Source of the DNA: Liolophura sinensis
Lineage: Eukaryota; Mollusca; Polyplacophora; Chitonida; Chitonidae
Length of the DNA stretch: 64,000 nucleotides
Direction of reading: 5' to 3'
NCBI RefSeq assembly: GCF_032854445.1
Contig: NC_088300.1
Location: 73,198,984 to 73,262,983 of the forward strand
This document shows positions 37,096 to 52,800 of the stretch, piece after piece. The notes below the pieces were generated by a model. It ran no database searches. It was not told where the DNA came from and saw only the letters and a program-made list of their open reading frames with translations. Each line of letters opens with the position of its first letter. The stretch's first letter is position 1. The translations under genes and the position numbers were made by a program.

Positions 37096-40000
37096 TGCAT
37101 GTATACAAAATGGTATACAGCGTACATACACATATAAGAAATTGACCATGACGTCAACAAAGTTTCACGGGGACTTCCACAACACAGGTAACTCATCATC
37201 TGTCAGTTGCTGGCATAACAGTAAATTTAAATGTATCCTGTTTTAAACCTTGATTCTTAAGCAATTGTTTTAATGAGTTAAAATCCTGCTCTTGCATCAT
37301 TCTTCTAATTTTTAGGACAGATATTAGTAGTGAAGGAAGCAAAGAATTGCATTTCTCTCCGTTTTTGGAAAAGTAAACAATGAATATGTCGTTCATTAGA
37401 TGGAGTGACCATGTGAAGAGGTGAAACTAAATATGCCTGCTACAATTACATATATATTGGTTTAAAGGAGCAGATCAGATGTCTCAAAAATTAGAAGAAA
37501 TAGGGTATATCAGAAGGAAGAAAACCAAGTCCATCCTTACTGGAACTACCCAGAAATTAAAAAATTGTCACTAGCATTCACTCAATGTCACGGTCATTGG
37601 TCAGACAATTGAAAATGTACAAAATTTGAAGCTTGTTGGCCTGCATATAGGCCATACACATTCAAGGCAGAGTCACATTGACTCAGTGGGCAGTACTGTG
37701 TCTAAGTTATTGTCAATACTGAGGAGGCAGAAGCCTTTTCTTCCTTTTAAAACAAAACTGTTATTTTATAACAGTTATATCCTTCCTCATTTAATGTACG
37801 CCGTCCCTATTTGATCGAGTATATAAACTTCCAAAAACTGCTGCAAAACTTATCCTACACAAACATAACAATAAATCATCAGCTGAAACTTTTGAAATGT
37901 TACTCTTAAAGACTATACATGAAATTATCCTATACCAAAATAATCTCATTGTTTACAAATCCTTAAAAATGACCAGTATCCTGACTATATGAAGAAGTTG
38001 TTCCCATCAGAGAAGAGCCCCATCCTGAACTAAGATCATGTACAAGCAATCCAGTAAAAATTCCTTTTCCCAGCACAGAACAACTTAAGAAAAGCTTGTC
38101 ATGTAAAATGTTTATATCACTGTGGACAATGTAACTTGTGACACTATACTTACTTACTTACTTACTATGTGGTAACTTTGACTTGGGAGAACTGCTGACA
38201 ACAATTTTACCATGTCCGACCATACTGTCTGTGCTTAAGTATACACACTAATCTACTGAGTAAAATATAATAGCCACAGAATTTTACAGATTATTCCCCC
38301 AATTCTGTATACATCTGTATATTCTGTCTAATGCATTATCAAACAAATAATTCAAGTCAAATATTACTGTGTATGATTAAATTAACACCACTACATACTA
38401 GTAATCAGTGGTAAGTGTGATGACAAATCTCAGTCAACATCTTGGTCCTAATGAAAAATAATCTGAAAACCTTACTTTACACAGCTTCATATCTACAGAT
38501 CTGCATGAAAACAATCATCTACTGATTTCAACCAAGGATGACTATATTATGAAACTACAGACAGTAATTATAGCCACAAGTGTCTTACCTGAGTTCTGCA
38601 GGTGAAGCAGCTGACTGGGTTGCTGTCTACCAAACATTGGTATGTAATGACTATCCATTGTTGTCAACATGGTTCTGATGATGCTAGTCTAGAGTCTTTA
38701 CTGATCGCGAGCAAATTGTCACAAATTCTCCACCACAAAATTCTGCCTAAGCAAATCCTTAAGCAGGAGGATTTTTATATAAACTTCATGCAGTCACAAC
38801 AGCAAATATAACCAACCTGCTTACTCACTGAGACACTAAATTTGGACAGCGGTGTATCATGATATCACCCACCTACTGCAAACCTCACAACTTACTACAT
38901 CCGGAATGAAGTCAACCAAGTCCTAGCACATAGCTGTATGCTGACCTAATCTTTCCAGCTGAGAAGTGCTTCTGTCAACCTGCAAGCCTCTGTCCAGTGT
39001 CAGGGCCAGTTAGTGGGAGGGCTGAACAATGGCAGGTACTGACTGTGTCTGTCACAGCAAGTCTCCCTGAGGGACAACAACACTCCGCCTAATGACAAAC
39101 ACAGGGGAATTCAGCCAGTAGTCAGGCCTATTAACACTAACACAGGCTATCCATGTCACAACCTACATAACATCCCTTACAAAAGTCTGTAACAGTTGTG
39201 GCCGGGTTGTCTCTGGGTCCCATGAAGGGTTTGGTTAGTATCACCTAGCTATACATGTAGTCTCAAACTTGCCTTCATACACTGAATATAGACACAGCAT
39301 ATACAGTTACAACTGTACACCACTTTCATCCCCATCTAGCTATAAGCCCTATTCAGCTCAAAAGCCTTTTCATTATTTGCTTCCTGGTTTGAATAAATAG
39401 CCAACAGCGTTCTTTATAAACCTGTTTCTCATTGACATTTCAGCCAATAGAATGCCTCCAGGACCTACAGTGTGAATTCAACCACACAACTAGAAAGATC
39501 TCATGCTCCACAATTCCTTTCAATAATGTTTAACAATTATAATTACTCTCCAACAGAATCTCACTGACCAGTTCAGAAAAGTGACTACACAAAAGAGCTG
39601 GACAGGCCCTGCATATGTATGAATCCTTTCTGCACACAGTTTACCACTATCTGCATGACCTATGCTTCAACAAGCGTGCATTCAGCTGCCTTGTCTGCAG
39701 AATAATAGTTACAAAATGGAGTATACATGTACTTGATCCTGATGACTGCATGAGTAGATAGCTAGTAGAAAACTCAAAATTTCACAGATCTATGGATTCT
39801 TGTGCTCATGCAGACTAAAACAGTGTAGGCCCACAACACCAAATGAAATAAAGCCTTTAATCTGTCTCAATAAAATGATGCTGGCTGTGGATTCTCCTAG
39901 CTCTGAAACACATTTAGGTCCATTACTTAATTACTTTCAGCTTGACTTTCAGAGGTTGAAAAAAGCCAGGACATTTTATGAGTGAGTGAGTGTTTAGAGT

Positions 40001-43000
40001 TTAACGTCATACTTAACCAGCCAGGACATTTTGTGAGTGAGTGCTTGGGGTTTAACGTCATACTTAATAAGCCAGGACACTGAACCATAAGTACTTACCG
40101 GTTATTACTTCACAAAGGTTTTAATCCCACTAGCGAAGGTAAATATACACTCATACAAATTATAAGTTTAATCCAATATTTTGGAACATTCTGAAAGAGC
40201 TAAGGGGTGTACAGAATTAATTTCCACAATTATATGAAGCTTGCATCTTTAGTGACACAAATCACTGTAAGTGTCATTTTCATAATGTATGTATAAATTC
40301 CACTTAAAAAAAGTTCTTTAGAGGTTGAAAAGGTTAAAGATTTACCGTATATATGTTTACTTTTTGTCCCAGAAAAAAAATCATCGCTTTCAGATGTTAC
40401 ATAGTACTTCAAACAGAATCAAACAGATGGCCATTATATATTGATAGCAGCAAATTTATCAGCAAAATTTAAAATGGGATATTCTTATACAGTGTAAACA
40501 AACAAATAGCAGAACCTATACCTGTGCTGTTTTATATGACAAATTGCAATCTTGTATGAACATGCAGTTTGTGTTTTGATGGGAGATCTCAGCACAGGGC
40601 ACATTTAAATGTTATTGCTAAGTTTACCTACCTGGTTTATACACTGTCTAACTTTGACTGATCTGCAACACTTATTTATTTATTTGACTGGCCCGGTGTT
40701 TTTAACACTGTGCTGAGGAATTATCACTTCTACACGGCAGTCAGGCTTTTGAATGGAGGAAACCACAATGGTTTTTTTTTTTTTGTTGTTGTTTTTTTTT
40801 TGATTGGTATTCTACACCGTACTCAAGAATATTTCACTTATATGATGGCAGCCAGCATTATGGTTGTTTGCAGACCTTCCCACGTGCGGACAGAGAGGTA
40901 GCCAGCATGAGCTAGACTTGAACTCACAGCTAGCGTGCTAACCAAGTGAAACCACTGTGCCTAGAGTAAACCATCCACCTTGGGTGGAGGAAACCGCTAT
41001 GCTGAGAGTAAACATCCACCTTGGGTGGAGGAAACTGCTGTGCCTAGAGTAAACCACCAACCTGGGTGGAGGAAACTGCTGTGCCCAGAATAAACCACCG
41101 ACCTTGGGTGGAGGAAACCGCTGTGCCAGAGCAATCCACCGACCTTTGGTGGAGGAAACCGCTGTGCCTAGAGTAAACCACCAGCCTTCATTTCAGGTAC
41201 CTGACAAATCTTGATATAGGTCCAGCAGAAAAGGAGGTGAGAAATGACCTTAGCAGAACAATTCATTACACACAATAATACTGACCGCCAACATGACATT
41301 GCATGAACATCACATACCTCACAATGTGTGCTACAATGAAGGTTCCTGATATGATTCACATACTCTTACTGGTCTAGTGGCGAGTTATGTCTCGTCTCCT
41401 AACTGCCACCCAAGCTTGCATACAAGTACATGTATATCTTTCATCTTGCTATAAGACACAATACAGCCCAAATCTCTACACTCCAAGTTCGTGAATATAT
41501 GTGTGCAAACTTTAATTAATGTCTACTCATCCTAGAACTAAAATAATACATATTTCAGTTAGATACATGGTCAGAACAATGCCTTTTGGGTTGTCATGTG
41601 TCAGAACTTCATACAAGTAGTTACAGTTGTTCTAAAAAGCTGCATTTAACATTGAAATCTAAGTCACAAGTCACCTCTTCTCCTCCAAATGCACATACTG
41701 CCCCTGATCTTCAACAATAAATTGTACAGTTTCAGGAGATAGGTGATTTATTGAATTAACGTCAGATGTTATGCACGGGGATAATATTATTATTATATAA
41801 CCATGGTCACATCTATGGACAGAGAAAAGCAAAAGTGCTGGCAAATGTATGAACATTAAGAATTGAATTCTTGTGTTTAACACTATTCTTTAAATGTTTA
41901 ACTTGAAAAGGCCCAGGAAGTTTGAGCACAAGTTTCACAGCCCTTGTCATCTAAGTTGCAAGCAAACTGCATGCCACATTACATGTTAAGAAAATAATAG
42001 CACCTAAATCTTTCCACGACAGACAGCAAATATTAAACGATAAAACAAAATTTATCATTAGTAGTGGATGTCCTGATCAGTTTGAATTAAGATCCAAAAA
42101 GTACATGCATATAATGGATTTGTATCCATCTTGGATATAAAGCATTCTTTGTTACTGAAATTTTGAATTTTCTCTGATATAAAGCACCAATTTGTTATAG
42201 AAATTTAAAGGACCTGTTCATTCTGTGGACTAACTGTACGTGTGAATAACATGCAAATTCATCTAGTTGAAATATCGCTTTACTCTGGACTGCTCTGTGC
42301 CACGCTCCTCAGGAATATAATTTTACTCTTTATTACAGCAGCAATTAGCTTTACAGACAAAAACCAGCACATCTCTCCACCTGCAGCCGTAAGTGGGAAG
42401 GTCTGCCAGCAGCCTGCGGATGGTAGTGGGTTTACCCCAGGTTGTGCCCGGTTTCCACCCACCATAATGCTGGCCGCCGTCGTATAAGTGAAATATTCTT
42501 GAGTACGGCGTAAAACACCAATCAAATAAATAAATAAATAAATCTCTCCACCTGTCAGACAAACTCTCATCTCTCCACCTCTCCACCTGTCAGACAAACT
42601 CTCTGACTTCTAGCCCCCTACACACCATCAGGAGTGAAACTCAAAACTGATAAGCCAGGGATAAGTGATGTATGATTGTAAGAGAACACAATATAGGTGT
42701 CCATACACACGGGCTATGTAGACCCTTCAACCCATGTAATTTACATCCAGCAAACATCCCATAATGCCAAATAAATCACAGTACAGTACTTATGACCATA
42801 AATCATATGTAACCCCATGTATAGGGTAGACCAAGCTTGTTGAGGTTTTATTTCCATCAAAAAAATCTAAATTATTTCTTTTCACTGTTTATTCCTATGT
42901 TTACTTTGGTGAAATAAACATCAAATCAAATCAACTACGGTAATTGTGGTGATAAACAGTTACCAATTTACCAATGCTTAAAACTACCATACTGGGTGCA

Positions 43001-43816
43001 TTCAGTACACCAGGAAATTCAAGGTGAGCAAATAGCGAATGTTTAGAGGATATTCACTTAGTGCAGAAATAGCTCAAATGATCAGTATTGTATTTAACAG
43101 GGAATGACCTCAGCACATGGTAGGAAAAGAGTAAACTACTCATGTACCAGTGTAAACAAATTTTACAATATCTTAAATTACATATGACAAAGCTCAAATA
43201 TTATATTTAGTCAAGAGGGCTTCAAATAGCTATTCAGTACAAAACTCAAATCTGAATTTCTTCTCTACTTTAAATAATAGGAAAGAGAATAGTCCATTTT
43301 TCCAGGCTTTAAATCTATAAAAAATATTATATAAGTTTAATATTATTATTTGATATACTAAATTATTTAAGATTTAAAGCAACATGAGAAACCTCTTTTT
43401 TGCAACAAATTCGTATGAAAATAATCCCTCAAAACAGATAGACTGTTCATATTTGCACAAGTCCAATTGAATGTTTGTTATTAGTATAGAATTATCTGTC
43501 ACAAAACATCATCTTTGTATATGCAAGGGTAACATTCAAAATCAGAAATAAAGATCCCAAAATTTATATTGTAGGCCACATTATAACTTTCTCAAATGTT
43601 ACAATAATCTTAACAATAGCATAGGCATAAGTCTGATGTTTACTGAAAGCCCATAATTTGAGCTATTGGTAAATACAGAACATGTTATTTTCATTAATTA
43701 ACATAGATTTTTGGGTCAAAAACCCCAGGAATAGAATTTATAAGTGTAAAGTTTTGAAAGGTTTTTTGGATCTTAGATGTAAGTAACACAACCTTGATAT
43801 ATACATGTGTGTGTAC

Positions 43817-43862
<46 letters not shown>

Positions 43863-46800
43863 GGTGGGCATAAAAAAAATGGGCTGTACTTTGATGCTGC
43901 ATTGCTCCATTATCCTTTGTTCAAACCCTTTCAAACTTTACACATTCAAATGGCATGATTTTGTTAATATACTGCCCAGTTTTCAAGGTCATAGCTTGAG
44001 TAGTCTGTGCACAGGGTTGAAATGAAAAGATAGCCTCAAAACCGCACGTTCTGGTGATCCACATTGCAACACCTGTCACGTGTCATGAGCAGAGTTGCGC
44101 GCTGCACCTGTGTGACACGCATCCAGGACTGTTGGCAAAAAATTACTCTTAAAGAGATTCGGGACTCAATCAGTTCATGGAAGAAAGGTAGATGGCGGAC
44201 CAAATGATCAACTTTTCAAGTAAAACAAGGTAGAACATCATTTTGAAATGTCCGGAACATGCGTTTTTGACTCTACTTTGATTTTGGTCTCATGAACAGA
44301 AGTCTTAAAGGATGAAATTGAAATTTGGTCTGTATACTTAGGACATAATGGCTTTTGAGTGTGTAAATTTTTAGAAGCTGACATAAGAGGGTTTCGGAGA
44401 TATTGACTGTTAAAGTATGGCCCATTTTTTATGCCCACCCGATATATAGCATTGACACAATTTATGTCTTCTTCCATACTTTCTGATTAGCCTACATGCA
44501 GCTAATTAACACACCTGAGCTTCTGGTCAGGTGGGAGGGAGAGTAAACCCCTAACATTCTCAGGTGCACAAGTTTACTAGACCAGGTTGTCATACATTAA
44601 ACATTCCAGGCAGATTACTCCAGGCCTAGGTTGAGGTCACAAGTCTGCTATTTGTTGTTTGTACAAATCTGGACTTAATACCCACAATGATAAATCATTG
44701 GTATCACCTTTAAATTCAACTAAGCTGTTTTATCAGGTGTGATGGCTTTGTTTAACACGCTGTTGACAGGGAGTCTCATGGTACATTTAAACTGCATGCA
44801 GGGCAAATGAATGCATGTTTATCAGCATAAATCGTTAAATACATGAAGTCTGGAAAGATGACCTGTACGTGCATATATTTAGATTTTCACTGGAGGCATA
44901 CATGACTGCTGATGACATTCTTCCAAAACCTGTCTTCTGGCATGTTTTCAAACACAGCACTTATTTATTACATGTGCATGCAGCTACGTTTACCTGTAAT
45001 CACATAAATTTACCTGTGGTTACACCTACTGTAGACTTCTAATGACAGAGATTGAATAATGGATTTTTGTGTAAATCAATGTTATATACTCAAAAATTTT
45101 CTACTAATCTTATGGCAGACAGTTATATAGGTTGAGGAAACCAGAGTGCCAGGTAAACCAGTGATGTTTAGAAGGTTACTGACAATCTTCCCTACATGTT
45201 ACATACAGATTTACATGCAGCTCGTGGAGGACCTGTGTTCTTCAAGGGTTCTGCAAACTTAACAGTAACACAAGCATTGCTGAAATCTTAACTATCACAA
45301 AAACTCTTTGAACAGTGAGAATAGGGGAATCTACAAATTCGCTGAGTAATGCCTTGGGATTGAACCAGCATCTCCTAGTCGAGCACCTCTATCACTGAGC
45401 TACATGTACATCCTGTGACCATAACAAAAGAGGAGATCGTGACTAAAAGTAGAAAACTATCTGTTAAAAATCTGAAATGACCAAATTATGCGCAAGTTTA
45501 ATAACTTTATATAATTTCCCAGGATATTAGACATTTGAAAGTAAAAACATCCTACAATCCAGATATGTGTAAATGTCGCAAGAAGCATTTACCTTTTTAA
45601 TTCTAGCAGACATACGTCATGTAAATGGTTTACATGTAAAGACATGTACTTACACTAATTATAACCTTTTTTTTCTACATAAGAATCTCATTTCTATACC
45701 TCTTTGTAGTAACTGTCATAATCTATGCCACAGGTAGTCTATATGTCCATGTCTACTACAATTTAGACCACTATTTCACCATTACTTCTCTGAAAATACT
45801 TGGATCAACCAGGGCAAACTTTACAGAAACAAAATGCAGTGGTAAATACATCTCCTTTTAAAAATACTGCAACACAATATTACAAGTTACATTACATTAT
45901 TACATTATTATAGAATTTATTGAATACCATACTAAGAATATATGACAACAGCTTAAAATATAACTGTAACAAAGTCAACATTCCGAAAGTGGAATCAAAC
46001 TGGTATAATAATGGACTGTTTCAAAGGCCAAATGTTGAAGCATACACCAATGAATAAGACATATTCTGAATCTACAGAGTTACTATACCTAGCCATGATG
46101 ATGATGTTGTTACTGGTCAGAAGATACTACCTGGCCATGATGATGATGTTGTCACTGATAACAAAATACAACCTGGCCATGATGATGATGTCGTTACTGG
46201 TCAGAAGATACTACCTGGCCATGATGATGATGTTGTCACTGATAACAAAATACAACCTGGCCATGATGATGATGTTGTCACTGATTACAAGATACTACCT
46301 GGCCATGATGATGATGTTGTTACTGGTCAGAAGATACTACCTGGCCATGATGATGATGTTGTCACTGATAACAAAATACAACCTGGCCATGATGATGATG
46401 TTGTCACTGATTACAAGATACTACCTAGCCATGATGATGATGTTGTCACTGATTACAAGATACTACCTGGCCATGATGATGATGTTGTTACTGGTCAGAA
46501 GATACTGTCTCCAGGATTATCCATTACATTATAATTGCAGGTGTGGTCATCAAATGCTGCAGTCAGGGAGACTGTATCGCACAACAGTGTTCAAAAAGGC
46601 CACCAAATAACTAAACAACCTTTTTTTTTTAACCCACAGTGACAACGGAGTGGGGGAATGCTTTGATTTCATAGGTCCAGATAGAACAGGTATGAATAAT
46701 TCAGACATTTAATCAACATACAAGGGGATATGGTTAAAAAGATCTGTCAGAATATAAAGGTGTCACTGACTCTCTGCTCTGATTAGATCCGCAACTAATA

Positions 46801-49800
46801 ACTTGAACAGGTATCTGACTTTGTTATCTGATTGGGTCTATAAATGGTATGACTTCTCAAATACCTGTCAATTAAATATAACTGTACATTCACTCCATGA
46901 GGAAATTAAACTAATTATGAATACAATTTGGAAAGAATGCACACCTGTCTTACAAATGAACTGAAAAATCACGAAACAAGTGTTTCATGAATAATTCAGT
47001 AGTTCATTTAGAGAAGAAACGGAAGTTCAGTTGTGTGAATTTTTACGTGTAGTGATTGTAGTCAGAATAGGTAAGAGAAGCCACCTGTTCAATTAATACA
47101 TGTATCTACAGACATGTTAATCAATGTATGATTATATTCAATGTGTATCCACAGAGAGACTATATTACATACGATAAAAATACCAGCAAGTTTAGTGATT
47201 AACAGATGTAGATCATGTTCACTATATATATCAAAAAAAAAATTTCAAAGACATTAGCCTGAGCAGTCAACCTGAAAACTGTGAAAAACAGTAACGCATG
47301 GGGCTCTTTTCTTAGTCTATTAAGGTGGAGCTACATCATTTCTTCAAACAATAAAACTGTTCTTTCTTTCTACTAAATATGAGATCTGTAAACGCACCTT
47401 TGTAATTAAAGAGACTATGGCTTTTGCAAGAACTATTTTATTCACAGACGAAAGTGTTATTTCCTGCTTATAAAAAACACAAGTGGCTGTAACTGATATG
47501 GTCTCATTAATTGAGATTCCACTGAATCAGCAATACTGTTTTATTCCTTACTGAATCACAATGTTTTAGTTCACTCATCATTGTTATCTTTAATAAGAAA
47601 GATACACAACTTAACCCAACAGCTTTCTCTTGGGAGCCAGCAAAAAGACAATGCTCAACTGAAGCTCCTCGTCAACAAAAATTAGATACCTATCAATCCA
47701 CTTAATCAGTTTATGATGTAAAGCTGTAAAATCATTGTGAACTTTATGATAAAGTAAAATGAAATACCCAATCATGTAGAGGTGGCGTTAAGCCATAATC
47801 ATTCATTCAAGACAATCATGTAGATGAATGTATCACTGGGGCTTAACAGCACGACTACAATTTTACGGCAATATCATGAGTCATTAAAGAGAATGCTTTC
47901 TCCATCCATCATATCAACTCTCACTATGCAGTAAGCATATCAGAGCGAAAAATCCTTCATTCCATTCTTTCACATTCCACTGCATCTGATTGAATCACAA
48001 CATGTCAATGAAAAGAACTGTTAACTGAACAGTTGTATCACCATGTTCTTTCTATTTCCTGATACAGATCCACAAAAAAAGCTGATAGATTTTTTCACAT
48101 GGTCCTGATAATATAACATATTCAGGTTGGACACTTGATCTTCATCAATGATACAGCAAAAAATTTGCAGATGGATATGGCTGGCAAAAAGCAATTCAGA
48201 GCACATGTATAACCAGTCACGATCAGGGGAGATAACTTTTGTACTACCCAGCCTAGCACCTATGCACACCACTGTCTTGTTAAAGGTAAACTTGTGATTT
48301 AGCAGCTTTTCTCACATGATAGTTCAGAATTGTCCCCTCAGTTTAATGTGTTTGTAACTGATGTGTGTCAGTTACGACGTTTTGTCGTGACATGTTTCTT
48401 CAGTTTGTTGCGCTGTAACTGACCAAATTGCTCACAATCATTAACCAAATGTCTTTCATTATATCGCCAGCAGATCAGATCTAATTGATTACAAAGGGCT
48501 TCATAAAGCCAGAAACATCATTTGCGGCAACATTTATTTTCCAAACATAGAACCTAGCTTCTAAAGAAAATTTGGTGTCAATTAAAGGATACATGAAACA
48601 CTTAGTTTTTATTTCTTAATGTGGAGTATATGATGCTTAATATAATACGGTTCAAAAAGCTTCTCAGCTTTGCTCTCGGGACATACAAATGGCTTTAAAC
48701 GACAGTTTTCCTAAGGTCCCAGCGGGCAATATGGAAATTCAGTGGTCTGATGTGCTGATGTCAGCAGTGATTGGTGTCAAAACATCTTTGTTGAGAGGAG
48801 AGCTTAAAAAGGGAGTGTTATGTTGGTCCCTTGTTCCAAGTCTGTCCCCAGGTGATGTCATTTATGAATACTTCCTACCACTGATGGAAAATAGGCATAA
48901 AATAGAGGTGTTATTAAGAAATATAACAAAGGCATTTTTGGTATATCTTTCTTCATTTTCCTTAAAACTATGCTCATGAATTTATACCTGTAGCACATTT
49001 TGATTTTTTAAGGCCTATTATGATGCTAAAATCCAACAGGGTCCTTTCACAAAACTAAGTGTAGAAAGGTTTGGAAATCGTGAAACAGTACCACTAGATA
49101 GGTCCAGTTCTGGCTATACATGTATGTAACACAGGCACTGTGATCCCTGCATCTGTTATCATACAATGATATACATGATACATACATATGTCAAAGTACT
49201 TTGTACTGGAGAAAGCCCTGAAAAGCTTCTTGCCACTCAGGTGAGAATTACTCAAAAACTCACTCACCAAAGTCATCTTCTTCTTCTTCTGCCTGAGGAA
49301 AGAAATCAAACATGTTATCTTTAGTGTTAAGAACAAATTTCATTCACAATTTATTAAATATTACTGCTCCTTTCAGAACCTTACCATCAAACTGCACAGC
49401 GTTCTTGCATAATGTGAGATGTGTTACTGTAAAGTATTGATTATTCGCTGGAATTTACTTTCATAGATTTTTACTTCAAAAATGGGACAGCAGAAATTAA
49501 TTTTTGTGTATTTAATCAAGGCAAAAATCTTAAACCTTTTTAATTTTCCTAATTATAATATGGTCGAAATTACTCAAGCATGTCAAACAGGTATTATCAA
49601 GGATGCTGTTAATCCTCTTTTACTTCCTGCGGTGTCATCAATCCTCGTAGTCGGGATCAGAGATTAAAAACAATGTGGGATGGGTTATAATCATGCAAGA
49701 TCACTTTCACACCTACCCCTGAGCAGTATTCTAATAGGTGTCACTTATTTTTGCACCTGTGATGAGTCATTTTAATCAACAACCCGTATTTCAACCCTTG

Positions 49801-52800
49801 TCATTTGTCCATGATTAACATAGTCAAGCAATGCCATCAGTTTTGGTTTGTTCTCAGTTTTAACTGTCCTCTGTAGCCAGTCAGAAACAGCTAGCACTGC
49901 AGTAGCTGTCAAACAGACACTGCGTTGTTGTAAACAGTTTACAATTTGTTACAAGCTCACTCACTGCCCCCTGCCAGAGACACAGCCAATGGGATAGCAT
50001 GTATCAAAGCAACATTCATTGGAAGCTAGCACATGGTTGTATTTTACTTTTCTTTCCCTTTATCGGCACACAGAAGATTGATCACACTGAAGATGAATTA
50101 ACTCTCACCAAGTCTATCACCAGAGTTTGTATGCATATACTTAAAGCCTAATTTTCTCTCCATGCTGTTAAAATTTAGATGGCATGCCTGGCTTTCTTAT
50201 CCCAACTCCTGCCAGCCCTACAAAGATTTCACTTTATTAATACTACTACCTTTAATACACAATTTAATATTGGGATTTTTTAAGCTCAAATTATTTTTCG
50301 CAATGTATTTACTGAGAAATCTGCAAAAATTAGCTCCACCTGAAAATTAAGTACTCCACACTATATTATTGCACTTATCAAATACCACTAGTGTAATTAT
50401 AACTATCATGCTGGCTGATTACCAGCTATTCAACATTCACTCAACTGCTTTTTATTCCTGTCAACATCTGTGCCGACTATGTTTAGTGTGTGTAGCTCAC
50501 AATATGCTTCTGTACTATAAGTAAACCTAGACAGCCTCTGGAACTTTGATCAATCAGCCTGGATAGTAGCTCCTCTGCTTTTGCCCCATACCTCCACCCA
50601 GCCCCCAAATTCTATGATATTCCCCAGCTGTGGGGAATAGGGTGTTTGCCATAACCTATGTTGTGGTCAAGGCGTTACAGTGTGTATAGGGTATTTGTCA
50701 TAGCTACTATAGCCATGTTGTAGTGGAGGAGTTCCAACGTGTATAGTGTGTTTGTCATAGCCTACTGTGTTGTGGTGGAGGAGTTCCAGTGTGTATAGGG
50801 TGTTGATCATAGCCTGCTGTGTTGTGGCGGAGGAGTTCCAGTGTGTATAGGGTATTTGTCACAGCCAACTATCTTGTGGTGTAGGAGTTCCAGTGTGTAT
50901 AGGGTGTTGGTCATAGCCTGCTGTGTTGTGGTGGAGGAGTTCCAGTGTGTATAGGGTATTTGTCATAGCCTGCTGTGTTGTGGTGGAGGAGTTCCAGTAT
51001 GTATAGTGTGTTTGTCATAGCCTACTGTGTTGTGGTGGAGGAGTTCCAGTGTGTATAGGGTGTTGATCATAGCCTGCTGTGTTGTGGCGGAGGAGTTCCA
51101 GTGTGTATAGGGTATTTGTCACAGCCAACTATCTTGTGGTGTAGGAGTTCCAGTGTGTATAGGGTGTTGGTCATAGCCTGCTGTGTTGTGGTGGAGTTCC
51201 AGTGTGTATAGGGTATTTGTCATAGCTTACTATGTTGTAGTGGAGGGGTTCCAGTGTGTATAGGATATTTGCCATAGCCTGCTGTGTTGTGGTGGAGGAG
51301 TTCCAGTATGTATAGTGTGTTTGTCATAGCCTACTGTGTTGTGGTGGAGGAGTTCCAGTGTGTATAGGGTGTTGATCATAGCCTGCTGTGTTGTGGCGGA
51401 GGAGTTCCAGTGTGTATAGGGTATTTGTCACAGCCAACTATCTTGTGGTGTAGGAGTTCCAGTGTGTATAGGGTGTTGGTCATAGCCTGCTGTGTTGTGG
51501 TGGAGTTCCAGTGTGTATAGGGTATTTGTCATAGCTTACTATGTTGTAGTGGAGGGGTTCCAGTGTGTATAGGATATTTGTCATAGCCTGCTGTGTTGTG
51601 GTGGAGGAGTTACAGTATGTATAGGGTATTTGTCATAGCTTACTATGTTGTAGTGGAGGGGTTCCAGTGTGTATAGGATATTTGTCATAGCCTGCTGTGT
51701 TGTGGTGGAGGAGTTCCAGTGTGTATAGGATATTTGTCATAGCCTGCTATGTTGTGGTGTTCCAGTATGTATAGGGTGTTGATCATAGCCTGCTGTGTTG
51801 TGGCGGAGGAGTTCCAGTGTGTATAGGGTATTTGTCACAGCCAACTATCTTGTGGTGTAGGAGTTCCAGTGTGTATAGGGTGTTGGTCATAGCCTGCTGT
51901 GTTGTGGTGGAGTTCCAGTGTGTATAGGGTATTTGTCATAGCTTACTATGTTGTAGTGGAGGGGTTCCAGTGTGTATAGGATATTTGCCATAGCCTACTG
52001 TGTTGTGGTGGAGGAGTTCCAGTGTGTATAGGGTGTTGATCATAGCCTGCTGTGTTGTGGCGGAGGAGTTCCAGTGTGTATAGGGTATTTGTCACAGCCA
52101 ACTATCTTGTGGTGTAGGAGTTCCAGTGTGTATAGGGTGTTGGTCATAGCCTGCTGTGTTGTGGTGGAGTTCCAGTGTGTATAGGGTATTTGTCATAGCT
52201 TACTATGTTGTAGTGGAGGGGTTCCAGTGTGTATAGGATATTTGTCATAGCCTGCTGTGTTGTGGTGGAGGAGTTACAGTATGTATAGGGTATTTGTCAT
52301 AGCTTACTATGTTGTAGTGGAGGGGTTCCAGTGTGTATAGGATATTTGTCATAGCCTGCTGTGTTGTGGTGGAGGAGTTCCAGTGTGTATAGGATATTTG
52401 TCATAGCCTGCTATGTTGTGGTGTTCCAGTATGTATAGGGTATTTGTCATAGCCTACCATGTTGTGGTGGAGGAGTTCCAGTGTGTATAGGATATTTGTC
52501 ATAGCCTGCTATGTTGTGGTGTTCCAGTATGTATAGGATATTTGTCATAGCCTGCTGTGTTGTGGTGGAGGAGTTCCAGTGTGTATAGGATATTTGTCAT
52601 AGCCTGCTGTGTTGTGGTGGAGGAGTTCCAGTGTGTATAGGGTATTTGTCATAGCCTACCATGTTGTGGTGGAGGAGTTACAGTGTGTATAGGGTATTTG
52701 TCATAGCGTACTATGTTGTGGTGGAGGAGTTGCAGTATGTATCGGGTTTTTGTCAAAGCTACTGTAGCTATGTTGTAGTGGAGGTGTTCCAACGTGTATA

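Noticed and set aside
46011-46610. 199-aa Met-rich plus-strand ORF
   Set aside because: 42-nt repeat artefact on the strand opposite to the host gene.
48689-48979. 96-aa plus-strand ORF
   Set aside because: No recognisable family, no splice context, and it lies in an intron on the opposite strand. Kept only as a possibility.
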